Source of the DNA: Arcobacter sp.
GTDB lineage: Bacteria > Campylobacterota > Campylobacteria > Campylobacterales > Arcobacteraceae
Direction of reading: 5' to 3'
Length of the DNA stretch: 52,295 nt
Assembly: GCA_003252105.1 (NCBI GenBank)
Contig: QKDL01000080.1
Span: 1 to 52,295, forward strand
Of the stretch, positions 15,765-24,998 are shown one piece after another (positions within the stretch are counted from its first letter, which is position 1; every line of letters starts with the position of its first letter). The position numbers were made by a program, and so were the translations under genes. The notes under the pieces are model-generated. The model saw only the letters and a list, made by a program, of their open reading frames with translations, made no database searches and had not been told where the DNA came from.

Positions 15765-17215
15765 TGTTTCTCCTTAATAAAGTGTGCTCCAAGTGATTTT
15801 TCTCTCCCAATTGCAGCAGTTAGTATTGATTGCGCTGTTAGCAATCTTAAAGTTAACAGTCTACCAATATCTTCTTTTAAAAACTCTTTAATCTCATCCA
15901 AAGCTTTTTGTAATGACTCTTTATCCCTCACTATGGCAGCATTTTCCCACATCAATTTTCTAACTCTGTCTTTTATATTTTTATCGATTTCTTTATTTCT
16001 TGTATAAGTTTTTATCTCTTTTTTATAGTTTTGCTTATCGATTTTAAAATCTTGTTTCATACTATCATCTACAGCTATTTTAGAAAATACTATACCTTCT
16101 AAAAGTGAATTTGAAGCTAATCTATTAGCTCCATGAACACCTGTACAAGCAGCTTCTCCTATTGCATATAGATTTTTCATACCTAAAACTTTTGCATCTA
16201 AGCCTGTTTGAATTCCTCCCATTGCGTAATGAAAGGCTGGAGAGATAGGAACTCTTTCAAATGGTAAATCGTAACCTAAGTCATTGAAGTTTGCGTATAT
16301 ATTAGGAAATCTTTTTCTAAAAGCATTCTTTTCAAAACTTTCAAATGATAAAAAAATTCCTAATCCAGTTTTTTGATTGTAGTCAAAAATAGAACGACTT
16401 ACTACATCCCTTGGAGCCAACTCACCATCTTCATGGTAATCAAATAAAAATCTATAACCATTTTCATCAACTACATAAGCACCTTCACCTCTTAAAGCCT
16501 CACTTAATAGAGCTTTTCTGGCAAAAGATGTACCTTTGAATACTGTTGGATGAAACTGCATCATCTCCATATCTTTTAGTTTCAAACCTTTTTCTATACA
16601 AATACCTTGAATCTCACCTGCAACTGTAACTGAATTTGTGTGATATTTATATATAGAACCCACTCCACCACTAGCTATAATAGTATTGTGTGCATACGCC
16701 ACTTTTTGTTCTGTTTCACTTATATAGTATTGAACACCATAACAGATATCATCTTGTATCAATAAATCATTGACAACTGCATTTGTAACTATTTCATGTT
16801 TACATTCAGATAATAAAAATAGATGAATCATTCTTCCGGTAGCATCACCATCTGCATGTAAAATTCTACTTCTACTATGTGCTGCCTCTTTTGTAAATGC
16901 TAATTCACCTTTGGCATTTAAGTCAAATTGCAATCCATCATTAATCAAATCTTTGATACAAGCTAATGAGTTTTTACTCAATAGTTCTACTGCTTGTTTA
17001 TCGTTATATTGAGCACCAGCTACAAGGGTATCTTTGATATGAACAGGAATATCACTGTCATCAACAGCAGTTGCAACTCCCCCTTGGGCATAAAAGGTAT
17101 TGCATTCCCAAGGTTCTTTTTTACATAAAATTAATACTTTTTTTGATTTTGGAATTAGTCTAGCTGCATTTAAACCTGCTACACCTGAACCAATTATTAC
17201 ATAATCATATACCAT
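15758..17215 (-). CDS. nadB: L-aspartate oxidase
   Basis: FAD enzyme that oxidises L-aspartate to iminoaspartate, the first step of de novo NAD synthesis, with NadA next in the pathway. The N-terminal Rossmann motif IIGSGVAGLNAA is followed by the flavoprotein-typical CNTFYAQGGVA and by HSRSRILHADGDATG. Active-site regions MMQFHPT and LRGEGAYVVDENGYRF, and GVHGANRLASNSLLEG near residue 345, are conserved. At 485 residues it is shorter than the E. coli enzyme, with a reduced C-terminal helical domain, as in other Campylobacterota. Its ATG overlaps the stop of a tiny upstream lipoprotein gene (TAATG), and it overlaps nhaD downstream. Confidence 0.96.
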   Translation of the reverse strand: MVYDYVIIGSGVAGLNAARLIPKSKKVLILCKKEPWECNTFYAQGGVATAVDDSDIPVHIKDTLVAGAQYNDKQAVELLSKNSLACIKDLINDGLQFDLNAKGELAFTKEAAHSRSRILHADGDATGRMIHLFLLSECKHEIVTNAVVNDLLIQDDICYGVQYYISETEQKVAYAHNTIIASGGVGSIYKYHTNSVTVAGEIQGICIEKGLKLKDMEMMQFHPTVFKGTSFARKALLSEALRGEGAYVVDENGYRFLFDYHEDGELAPRDVVSRSIFDYNQKTGLGIFLSFESFEKNAFRKRFPNIYANFNDLGYDLPFERVPISPAFHYAMGGIQTGLDAKVLGMKNLYAIGEAACTGVHGANRLASNSLLEGIVFSKIAVDDSMKQDFKIDKQNYKKEIKTYTRNKEIDKNIKDRVRKLMWENAAIVRDKESLQKALDEIKEFLKEDIGRLLTLRLLTAQSILTAAIGREKSLGAHFIKEKQC

Positions 17216-17340
17216 TATTTTGATACTTCTTTACTTGAATCTACATATGTTGGATTACCTTTGTATCCACATCCACTAAAAGATAATAAAATTCCTGCTA
17301 TAATAAAAGCATGAAAAAAATTAATGAAATACTTTCTCAT
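17215..17340 (-). CDS. Tiny lipoprotein, LptM-like
   Basis: A 41-residue lipoprotein gene. Residues 5-20 are hydrophobic, then comes the lipobox FSGC with the lipidated Cys at 24, followed by GYKGNPTYVD and a short polar tail. The form GCGYKG-P-Y is that of the LptM/YifL family, which in E. coli helps assemble the LptDE lipopolysaccharide translocon. The stop TAA overlaps the ATG of nadB, so the two are translationally coupled. The ATG start at 17340 has only a weak ribosome-binding sequence and overlaps the 5' end of the divergent DciA-like gene by 30 bases. The reading frame and lipobox are clear; the exact start is less so. Confidence 0.72.
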   Translation of the reverse strand: MRKYFINFFHAFIIAGILLSFSGCGYKGNPTYVDSSKEVSK

Positions 17341-17727
17341 ATTAAAAATTGTCCTGAATTTAGGAAGATTAATACCCATGAAACAATTCAAAGGTTTATT
17401 GAAATTCTACCTTTGAAATTAAAAAAAGGGATAAAATTTGCATATGTTAAAAGACAAATTTTATATTTTGTATTAACCCATCCTGTTTATAAAATGGAGT
17501 TTGAGTATAACAAGAGTTTAATAAATACGTTATTAAAAAAATCTCACATTGCAAACATAGATGATATTAAGTTTTTTGTAACAAATATCATTGAAAAAAA
17601 AGAGCTTTCTAAAGAGGGAAAAGAATACTACGATGAACGTTCTTTTGGGATTTTTGAAAATAATATTACAAATAAAGAATTACATGAAAAAGTTGAACAA
17701 ATCAGAAAGATTATAAAAAATTCCTAA
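17311..17727 (+). CDS. DUF721/DciA-like protein
   Basis: A 138-residue protein resembling DUF721 (DciA-type) proteins of Campylobacterota. The core IKFAYVKRQILYFVLTHPVY then KSLINTLLKKS fits the typical 'strand - helix - residues that contact DNA' pattern of that family; DciA loads the replicative helicase DnaB in bacteria lacking DnaC. The C-terminal extension is specific. The start overlaps the divergent lipoprotein gene, and the 3' end overlaps the convergent metallopeptidase gene by 17 bases. The family call is moderate and function is inferred from distant members. Confidence 0.65.
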   Translation: MKKINEILSHIKNCPEFRKINTHETIQRFIEILPLKLKKGIKFAYVKRQILYFVLTHPVYKMEFEYNKSLINTLLKKSHIANIDDIKFFVTNIIEKKELSKEGKEYYDERSFGIFENNITNKELHEKVEQIRKIIKNS

Positions 17728-18301
17728 ACAGTTTTTCCCTTTTTTTATAATCTTCACAATAATATTCAACTAAATTCCAAAATTTTTTTGAATGATTTTT
17801 GTGTTTTATATGAGCTAATTCATGTATTACCACATATTCTATCAATTCCATTGGTAATTTCATCAAATTAATATTAAAATTTATCTCATTTTTATAATTG
17901 CAACTTCCCCAAACTCTTTTGTTTTTTCTATATTTTAATTTTGTTGGAAAAAGTTTCATCATATTTGAATATTTATCTACAATTCTTGGTAAAATCTCTT
18001 TTGATTTTTCTTTATAAAAAATATCAAAATCTATTTTTATATTACCCATTTCATATTTTGTACCTAAAAAATAATACTCCCTTGAAGATAAACAATTTGT
18101 TTTTAAAAATTGTAACCTCTTTTCTAACCACTCTATTTTGTTTTCAATTAGATATTTTGCATCATTTTTTGTAAAATAAATGTTAGTAGAAATCTCTATT
18201 AGATTTTTACTTCTTAGGCGTAAATATGTATGTTTAGTTGTTCTTCTTTTTATCACTTTAACATCAATTTTTTCATTTAATAATTCAATAGTAAAATTCA
18301 T
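17711..18301 (-). CDS. YgjP-like (DUF45) metallopeptidase
   Basis: A zinc-metallopeptidase-fold protein. The family signature is near the C-terminus: VVIHELAHIKHKNHSKKFW, giving HExxH plus the third His. Upstream is RKNKRVWGSCNYKNEINFN, typical of YgjP/M48-like DUF45 proteins. E. coli YgjP was reported to hydrolyse UTP; whether these are proteases is unsettled. I chose ATG 18301 (protein begins MNFTIELLNEK, 196 residues) because GAGTGGGT lies just upstream and the family starts there. An earlier ATG at 18400 would run into the divergent aminotransferase gene and add a non-family leader. Confidence 0.88.
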   Translation of the reverse strand: MNFTIELLNEKIDVKVIKRRTTKHTYLRLRSKNLIEISTNIYFTKNDAKYLIENKIEWLEKRLQFLKTNCLSSREYYFLGTKYEMGNIKIDFDIFYKEKSKEILPRIVDKYSNMMKLFPTKLKYRKNKRVWGSCNYKNEINFNINLMKLPMELIEYVVIHELAHIKHKNHSKKFWNLVEYYCEDYKKREKLFRNFL

Positions 18302-18363
18302 ACCCACTCTATAAGTTTTTTTGGATATAATTCTATCCAAATTTATTAAAGGATAAGACAAAA

Positions 18364-19536
18364 ATGAAAATTGCAAGTAGAATGGAAAATTTATCTCCAT
18401 CTGTAACTATGGCTATTACTGCATTGGCAAGAGAGCTTAAAGCACAAGGTAAAGATGTTTTAAGTTTTAGTGCTGGTGAACCCGATTTTGACACACCAGA
18501 TGTAATCAAACAAGCTGCTATTAAAGCTATTAATGATGGTCAAACGAAATACACGGCAGTAGAGGGTACTGTAGAAACCAAAAAAGCAATTATTAATAAA
18601 CTTAAAAAAGATCATGGTTTAGAATATAACCTTGATGAAATCATTGTATCTAACGGTGCAAAACATTCACTTTTTAACCTATTTCAATGTTTACTTGAAG
18701 ATGGTGATGAAGTTATTATCCCAGCACCATATTGGGTAACATATCCTGAACAAGTAAAATATTCTGGTGGTGTTCCAGTATTTATTGATACTGATGATAC
18801 AACAAGTTTTAAAATTACAGCAGATCAATTAAAAGCTGCTATTACACCAAAAACTAAAATATTATTATTAAATACACCTTCAAACCCAACAGGTGCAGTT
18901 TATTCAGAAGATGAACTTATTGCTATTGGAAAAGTTTTAGAGGGAACTGATATTTTAGTATTTTCTGACGAGATGTATGAAAAAATCATCTATGATGGTA
19001 AAAAATTCACTGCCGCTGCACAAGTTAGCGAAGATATGTTCAAAAGAACTATTACTATCAATGGTATCAGTAAAGCTGTTGCTATGACTGGTTGGAGATA
19101 TGGATATGTTGCAACTCCACATAAAGATTTAGTAAAAGCTATGATTAAACTACAAGGTCAAGTAACTTCAAATGTAAACTCAGTAACACTTGCTGCTGCT
19201 GTTACAGCTTTAGATGGAAGTGCTGACGAAGATATCGAAAAAATGAGAGTTGAGTTTGAAAAAAGAAGAGATGTAGCTATTGAACAATTTAATGCTATTC
19301 CTGGAATCACTTGTGTTAAACCAGAAGGTGCATTCTACTTATTTGTTAACATAAAAGGTGTTGATAGTGACTCTATGAAATTCTCTGCTGACTTACTTGA
19401 AAAAGGTGGAGTTGCAGTTGTACCTGGACTTGCTTTTGGTATGGAAGGTTACTTTAGATTCTCATTTGCTACAGATTTAGCAACAATTGAAGAGGGAATT
19501 AGAAGAGTTAGAAGATTTGTGGAGAATAACTACTAA
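18364..19536 (+). CDS. Aspartate aminotransferase, PLP-dependent (fold type I)
   Basis: Class I/II aminotransferase moving an amino group between aspartate (or aromatic and similar amino acids) and 2-oxoglutarate. The 390-residue length is standard. Visible are FSAGEPDFDTPD near residue 37, NGAKHSLFN (cofactor phosphate region), NTPSNPTGAVYS, SDEMYEKIIYDG and the PLP-lysine segment NGISKAVAMTGWRYGY (Lys about 236); the final Arg region is YFRFSFATDL. This matches the Thermus/Rhizobium-type AspAT (Ig subgroup). It is two bases upstream of the cation transporter gene, likely a shared transcript. Confidence 0.95.
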   Translation: MKIASRMENLSPSVTMAITALARELKAQGKDVLSFSAGEPDFDTPDVIKQAAIKAINDGQTKYTAVEGTVETKKAIINKLKKDHGLEYNLDEIIVSNGAKHSLFNLFQCLLEDGDEVIIPAPYWVTYPEQVKYSGGVPVFIDTDDTTSFKITADQLKAAITPKTKILLLNTPSNPTGAVYSEDELIAIGKVLEGTDILVFSDEMYEKIIYDGKKFTAAAQVSEDMFKRTITINGISKAVAMTGWRYGYVATPHKDLVKAMIKLQGQVTSNVNSVTLAAAVTALDGSADEDIEKMRVEFEKRRDVAIEQFNAIPGITCVKPEGAFYLFVNIKGVDSDSMKFSADLLEKGGVAVVPGLAFGMEGYFRFSFATDLATIEEGIRRVRRFVENNY

Positions 19537-19538
19537 TC

Positions 19539-20423
19539 ATGACTGTTCAAAAGAAAGCAACCGTTGTTTCCAGTAGTGTTGCAGCATTACTTACGCTAAT
19601 TAAATTAGTAGTAGGTATTGCTAGCGGATCAGTTGCAGTATTAGCATCTGCAATTGATTCGGTTTTGGATATGTTTGTTTCTGTTTTTAACTACTTTGCT
19701 ATTAACAATTCCGAAAAACCAGCTGACAAAACATTTAATTATGGAAGAGGTAAAATTGAAGCTTTAGCTTCTGTAATTGAAGGTACTATTATCTCTGTGT
19801 CTGGTTTATTTTTACTTTATCAAGCAATAAAAAAAGCTATTAGTGGAGAAGTTTCTTCTTATCTTGGCATTTCACTAATTGTAATGATTATATCTTTAGT
19901 AATCACTATCTCTTTAGTTTTATTTTTAAATAAAGTAGCGAGAGATACCAATAGTATGGTTATTAAAGCTGATGCATTGCACTATAAAACTGACGTATAT
20001 ACAAACTTAGCTGTTTTAATCTCTTTAGTCTTAGTAAATTTTACTGGGTTTGAAATAATTGATGTAATTGTTGGTGGAGGTATCTCTTTATTTATTATCT
20101 ATTCTGCATATGAACTTATTCAAGAAGGAGTTTTGGTACTTTTAGATAGAGCAGTTGATGAAGAAACAGTTAATAAAATAATAGAAATTATTAAAGCTGA
20201 AGAGAGAATAAATACTCACCATATGTTGAAAACAAGAGAAGCTGGTCATCAAACTTTTGTAGAGGTACATTTGGTTTTTGACTGTATAATCACTCTTATG
20301 GAAGCCCATAAAATCAGTGATAGAATAGAAGCAAAAGTTAAAAAAATAGATAAAAAAAGGGATTGGATCATAAATATTCATATGGACCCATATGATGATT
20401 TAAATATAAATAATGAAAATTAA
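19539..20423 (+). CDS. Cation diffusion facilitator family metal exporter (FieF-like)
   Basis: A 294-residue secondary transporter that exports divalent metal ions against protons. Six transmembrane segments span about residues 10-200. The metal site fits zinc/iron exporters: DSVLD in TM2 and HYKTD in TM5, equivalent to the DxxxD and HxxxD of E. coli FieF. The cytoplasmic ferredoxin-like domain follows (RINTHHMLKTREAGHQTFVEVHLVFD), with His residues for zinc at the dimer interface. The gene starts two bases after the aminotransferase. Substrate could be Zn2+, Fe2+ or Cd2+. Confidence 0.94.
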   Translation: MTVQKKATVVSSSVAALLTLIKLVVGIASGSVAVLASAIDSVLDMFVSVFNYFAINNSEKPADKTFNYGRGKIEALASVIEGTIISVSGLFLLYQAIKKAISGEVSSYLGISLIVMIISLVITISLVLFLNKVARDTNSMVIKADALHYKTDVYTNLAVLISLVLVNFTGFEIIDVIVGGGISLFIIYSAYELIQEGVLVLLDRAVDEETVNKIIEIIKAEERINTHHMLKTREAGHQTFVEVHLVFDCIITLMEAHKISDRIEAKVKKIDKKRDWIINIHMDPYDDLNINNEN

Positions 20424-20464
20424 TGGTATTATGAATTATTTAAATCAACATAAAAAGTGGTACT

Positions 20465-22816
20465 ATGAATTATGTAAAAGTTTTAGGTTCAAGTGGTAAT
20501 AAAACAAGATACAGTGGAACAACTTCCTTTCAAATCTACTCAGATATTTTAGTTGATGCAGGAAATGTTATCAATGCTTTGGGTGAAAAAACAGCTGAAA
20601 TAAATCATATCTTTCTTACACATTCCCATTCTGACCATATAAATGATTTACCATTTGTAATAGAAAGCTTTTTTGAATACAGAAAAGAACCACTTATCGT
20701 TTATGCTTCTAAAGAAACAATTGATACCTTAAAACAACACACTTTCAATGATAAAATATGGCCTGATTTTACAAAAGTAAATCTTCTTAATACAGATAAA
20801 AAATCATTAGTTTTTAAAGAGATAAAAGAGAATGAAACAATTTATTTAGGTGATATTTGTATTATCCCTTTTAATGTAAACCATATCTCTGGTTCATTAG
20901 GATATATGATAGTAAAAGATTTCACAACTGGTTATATTATTAGTGGAGACACCTATAAAAATAAAAATTTATGGAATCTATTGAATCTACATAAAGAGAT
21001 AAAAACAGTTATTATAGAGTGTTCATTTCCATCATCTATGGAAAAACTAGCACAAGATACGAAACATCTTACTCCAAAACTTTTAAAAGAAGAGATTGAT
21101 GAATATTTAAAAAGAGATGATATTCAATTTTTTATTTATCATATTAAATCAATTTACTACAAAGAGATAAAAAAAGAGATTTATGATTTAAATATATTAT
21201 CAAATGGTGGTAAAATCTTAGAACAAGGTGATGTAATCCATATTGATACTAATCAAATAGAATCTGATCTTATAAATCAAAATAAATTTAAAAAGATTAT
21301 GAAGATTAATCTTGAACTATCATCAGAATTAAACAAAGATAAACTTTTTGAGATGATTGTAAATTTAACAAGAGAACTAACTCATAGTGAAGCTGGTACA
21401 TTATATATTTTATCAAAAGATAGAAAGTACCTTGATTTTAAAATTATTCAAAACTCTAAAATAGAGATTAATCACTCTATGATGCAAGAAGATTCTATTT
21501 GGAAATCTCTTCCTTTATACTTAGATGATGGAAGTGAAAATAAAAATATGGTTGCTGTTATATCTGCATTGGAAAATAGAACTATTAATATAGAAGATGT
21601 ATACAACGATAAAACATATAATTTTAATGGAACTAAAGAGTTTGATCAAAAAAGTGGTTATAAATCAAAATCGATGTTAGTGATTCCACTTACTGACCAT
21701 GAAAATGATGTTATAGGTGTTTTACAACTTATAAATAAAATAAAAGTATCTAATACAATTATTCCATTTAATAAAGAAGATGAAGAGATACTAAAATCAT
21801 TAGGTTCACAAGCAGCCATGGCTTTAACAAATAGCTTTTTGATTAACAATTTAGAAGAGTTCCTAAATGCTTTTGTAGAAACAATTGCCCATGCTATTGA
21901 TGCTAAATCTGAGCATACTAGAAAACATATTACAAAAGTTGCAAAAATTGCAAATTATATAGCAAATGCAATTGATAAAGATGAATCAATTTATAAAAAT
22001 ATCAGATATAGTGAAAATGATTTTAGACAAATAGAATTAGCAGCATTGATGCATGATGTTGGTAAAATTTCAATGCCTGAAACAGTTATAGACAAATCTA
22101 CAAAATTAGAAACTATGATGGATAGAATAGAACTAATAAAAGAAAGAATTGAAATCATAAAAAGAGACAAAGAGATAAAGTATCTAAAAAACCAAATTTC
22201 CAAAGACCAATATGAAAGTTATATTTCTCAACTTGAAGAAGATTTGATTTTTCTACAAAAAACCAATGTTGGTGGCGAGTTCATGGATGATGAAGATATT
22301 AAAAGAGTAGAAAAATTAGCTAATCTAAAATATCTAAAAGATGGTATAGAAACTACCCTTTTAAGTAAAGATGAAATTAAAAATTTATCTATTAGAAAAG
22401 GAACTTTATCTGAAGAGGAAAAAGAGATAATGAACCATCATGCCAAACTGACTTTAGATATGTTATCAAATCTTCCTTTTCCTAAGAAGTATAATAAAAT
22501 ACTTAATATTGCTTCTAATCACCACGAAAAACTAAATGGAAAAGGATATCCAAGAGGACTTAATGAAAAAGATTTATCCCTTGAAGATAGAATTATGATT
22601 TTAGCTGATATTTTTGAAGCACTAACTGCAAATGACAGACCATATAAAAAAGGTAAAAAACTTTCTGAAGTCTTTAATATTTTGTCAACTATGGCAAATA
22701 ATAAAGAGATTGATTCAACATTACTAAAATTCTTTTATGAAAATGAAGTTTTAATAAAATATGCAAATGAAGAGTTAGAAAACTCTCAAATTGATGAAAG
22801 TAAATTAAACTTTTAA
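20465..22816 (+). CDS. Metallo-beta-lactamase / GAF / HD-GYP multidomain phosphodiesterase
   Basis: A 783-residue cytoplasmic signalling enzyme. Residues about 1-265 are a metallo-beta-lactamase fold of the class II cyclic-nucleotide phosphodiesterase type, with the metal motif THSHSDHIND near 53 and later NVNHISGS and SGDTYKN. A GAF sensor domain spans about 280-465. The HD-GYP domain follows: HTRKHITKVA, LMHDVGKISMP, NHHAKL, and ASNHHEKLNGKGYPRGL. A roughly 90-residue charged, coiled-coil-like insertion splits the HD domain. It could degrade both a cyclic mononucleotide and cyclic di-GMP. The stop abuts the ATG of the adenylate cyclase gene, so the two are probably co-translated. Confidence 0.9.
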   Translation: MNYVKVLGSSGNKTRYSGTTSFQIYSDILVDAGNVINALGEKTAEINHIFLTHSHSDHINDLPFVIESFFEYRKEPLIVYASKETIDTLKQHTFNDKIWPDFTKVNLLNTDKKSLVFKEIKENETIYLGDICIIPFNVNHISGSLGYMIVKDFTTGYIISGDTYKNKNLWNLLNLHKEIKTVIIECSFPSSMEKLAQDTKHLTPKLLKEEIDEYLKRDDIQFFIYHIKSIYYKEIKKEIYDLNILSNGGKILEQGDVIHIDTNQIESDLINQNKFKKIMKINLELSSELNKDKLFEMIVNLTRELTHSEAGTLYILSKDRKYLDFKIIQNSKIEINHSMMQEDSIWKSLPLYLDDGSENKNMVAVISALENRTINIEDVYNDKTYNFNGTKEFDQKSGYKSKSMLVIPLTDHENDVIGVLQLINKIKVSNTIIPFNKEDEEILKSLGSQAAMALTNSFLINNLEEFLNAFVETIAHAIDAKSEHTRKHITKVAKIANYIANAIDKDESIYKNIRYSENDFRQIELAALMHDVGKISMPETVIDKSTKLETMMDRIELIKERIEIIKRDKEIKYLKNQISKDQYESYISQLEEDLIFLQKTNVGGEFMDDEDIKRVEKLANLKYLKDGIETTLLSKDEIKNLSIRKGTLSEEEKEIMNHHAKLTLDMLSNLPFPKKYNKILNIASNHHEKLNGKGYPRGLNEKDLSLEDRIMILADIFEALTANDRPYKKGKKLSEVFNILSTMANNKEIDSTLLKFFYENEVLIKYANEELENSQIDESKLNF

Positions 22817-24988
22817 ATGAAAAATAAAGCACTAAAAAAATTCTTTATATTTTTTAGTTTAGGATTTATATTAGCATCTGCTTTATCTGTTATATATATA
22901 AATTTCAATCAAGTATTTAACTCTTTTGATAATAGATTAAGAGATTATTTTTTTAATTTTAGAGGTGAAATCCCAAATAGTGATAACATTGTTATAATCG
23001 ACATTGACGAAGCTTCATTAAAAAGAGTTGGACAATGGCCTTGGAGTAGACCAAAAGTTTCAGAACTTTTAGAAAAACTAACCCAAGCAAATATTGCTCT
23101 AATAGGTTTTGATATGGTATTTGCAGAAGCTGATAAAAGTTCTCCTCACAGAGTACTTGGTCAACAAGGTATTTATTTAGAAAATTTAGAAAATTATGAT
23201 AAAACTTTAGGTGAAACTGTTTCAAAAACTCCTACAATATTAGGGTATATTTTTGAGTTTAATGATACTTCCTATACAAATAAAGAAGCACCATCTATAC
23301 CTGCAATTTTTATAGAAAAAAATAAACAGTTTGAAGAGAACTTTCTTTTTAAGGCAAAAGGAACAATCCTAAATGTTCCAGAAATTCAAAAGAAAGCATA
23401 CTCTAGTGGTTTTTTTAACAATATCCCTGATGAAACAGGTGTTATTAGAAGTGTTCCTCTTATCATATCTTATGATGATATGATTTATCCCTCTTTATCT
23501 CTTGAACTTTTAAGAGTAATAACTCAAACACAAAAAGTAGTAATAAACTATAATGAATTTGGAGTAGAAAATATTCAGTTAAATGATATAACTATTCCAA
23601 CTGATATATATGGAAGATTATTAGTGAATTTTAGAGGTAAATCAAAAAACTTCACCTACTATTCTGCTTTTGATGTTTTAACTGGAAAAATTGGAAAAAA
23701 AGAGCTTGAAAATAAAGTTGCAATTATAGGTACCTCAGCAATTGGATTATTGGATTTAAGAGCAACACCTTTTGAATCTGTATATCCAGGTGTTGAAGTT
23801 CATGCAAATGCTTTGGACAATATGTTAGTTCAGGACTTTTTAGCTAAACCTATATGGATAGATTTATTTAATATTTTAACCATATTTATTTTAACTATTT
23901 TAACTGTATTACTTATAACTTATCTGCCTTTTTGGCTAAATCCTATAATTACATTAACTATTCTAGGAACATCAATAATAGGTTTATATCAAGCTTTTTT
24001 TAATTATGGATATGTTCTAAATATTATTTTTCCTATTGTTTCTATAATATTGGCATTTATAGTTGTAACCTTATTTGATTATTTTTATGAAATAAAAAAA
24101 GAAAAAGCGATTAAGAAAAAGTTTGCATCTAAAGTTTCTAAAGAGGTTATGGAAAACCTACTTAAAGATATGGATGATAATAAACTTCAAGCTATGGAAA
24201 AAGAGGTTACTATATTTTTTAGTGATATTAGGGGTTTTACTCAAATCTCTGAAAAAATGCCAAATGCCAAAGATTTAATCAAATACTTAAATGAATATAT
24301 GGAACCTATGAGTAATATTATTACAAAATATGAAGGAACAATAGATAAATATATTGGAGATTCTATTATGGCATATTGGAATGCTCCTGCAAATGTGAAA
24401 AATCATGCTGACAAAGCTTTAAATGCAGCTTTAAATCAACTAAAAAACCTAAAAATATTAAACAAAAAATTCAAACAGCACAATCAACCTACTATAAGTA
24501 TTAGTATAGGATTAAATACTGGTTTGGCAATTGTTGGAGAGATGGGGAGCCAAAAAAGAAGTGATTATACAGTTATTGGAGATGCAATCAATCTTGGTTC
24601 AAGACTAGAATCCTTATGTAAATTTTATGATTCTAAAATAAATATTTCAAACTATACAAAAGAGAAACTAAACCAAACTTATATCTTTAGGTTTTTAGAT
24701 TTGGTTAGAGTAAAAGGGAAAGAGAAACCTGTAGAGATTTGGGAAGTAATAGATGAAGGTTTTGCAAGAGGAGAGTTAAAAGAGGAACTTGAAACTTACC
24801 ATAAAGCAATAAATTTTTATAAAAAATCAAATTTTACAACAGCATTAGAACTGTTTGAAAAACTAGATGAAAATCCAAATAAAACAAATCAAAGAATCTA
24901 TCAAATCTATATACAAAGATGTAAAGAGTTTATAAAAACTCCCCCAATAAACTTTGATGGAGTTTATGAGCACACCACTAAAAGTTAA
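22817..24988 (+). CDS. CHASE2-domain adenylate cyclase (class III)
   Basis: A 723-residue membrane cyclase making cAMP from ATP. After an N-terminal TM (about 8-28) comes a periplasmic CHASE2 sensor (about 35-335, with IVIIDIDEASLKRVGQWPWSR), three closely spaced TMs (about 345-430) and the cyclase domain (about 450-640). Metal aspartates are in FFSDIRGFT and KYIGDSIMAYW. The purine-specifying Lys (DKYIGD) and Asp (SDYTVIGD) favour ATP over GTP. The C-terminal 70 residues look like a short TPR-like tail. It starts immediately after the MBL/GAF/HD-GYP gene, pairing a cyclase with a possible cyclic nucleotide phosphodiesterase. Confidence 0.94.
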   Translation: MKNKALKKFFIFFSLGFILASALSVIYINFNQVFNSFDNRLRDYFFNFRGEIPNSDNIVIIDIDEASLKRVGQWPWSRPKVSELLEKLTQANIALIGFDMVFAEADKSSPHRVLGQQGIYLENLENYDKTLGETVSKTPTILGYIFEFNDTSYTNKEAPSIPAIFIEKNKQFEENFLFKAKGTILNVPEIQKKAYSSGFFNNIPDETGVIRSVPLIISYDDMIYPSLSLELLRVITQTQKVVINYNEFGVENIQLNDITIPTDIYGRLLVNFRGKSKNFTYYSAFDVLTGKIGKKELENKVAIIGTSAIGLLDLRATPFESVYPGVEVHANALDNMLVQDFLAKPIWIDLFNILTIFILTILTVLLITYLPFWLNPIITLTILGTSIIGLYQAFFNYGYVLNIIFPIVSIILAFIVVTLFDYFYEIKKEKAIKKKFASKVSKEVMENLLKDMDDNKLQAMEKEVTIFFSDIRGFTQISEKMPNAKDLIKYLNEYMEPMSNIITKYEGTIDKYIGDSIMAYWNAPANVKNHADKALNAALNQLKNLKILNKKFKQHNQPTISISIGLNTGLAIVGEMGSQKRSDYTVIGDAINLGSRLESLCKFYDSKINISNYTKEKLNQTYIFRFLDLVRVKGKEKPVEIWEVIDEGFARGELKEELETYHKAINFYKKSNFTTALELFEKLDENPNKTNQRIYQIYIQRCKEFIKTPPINFDGVYEHTTKS

Positions 24989-24998
24989 ATCAATCTCT

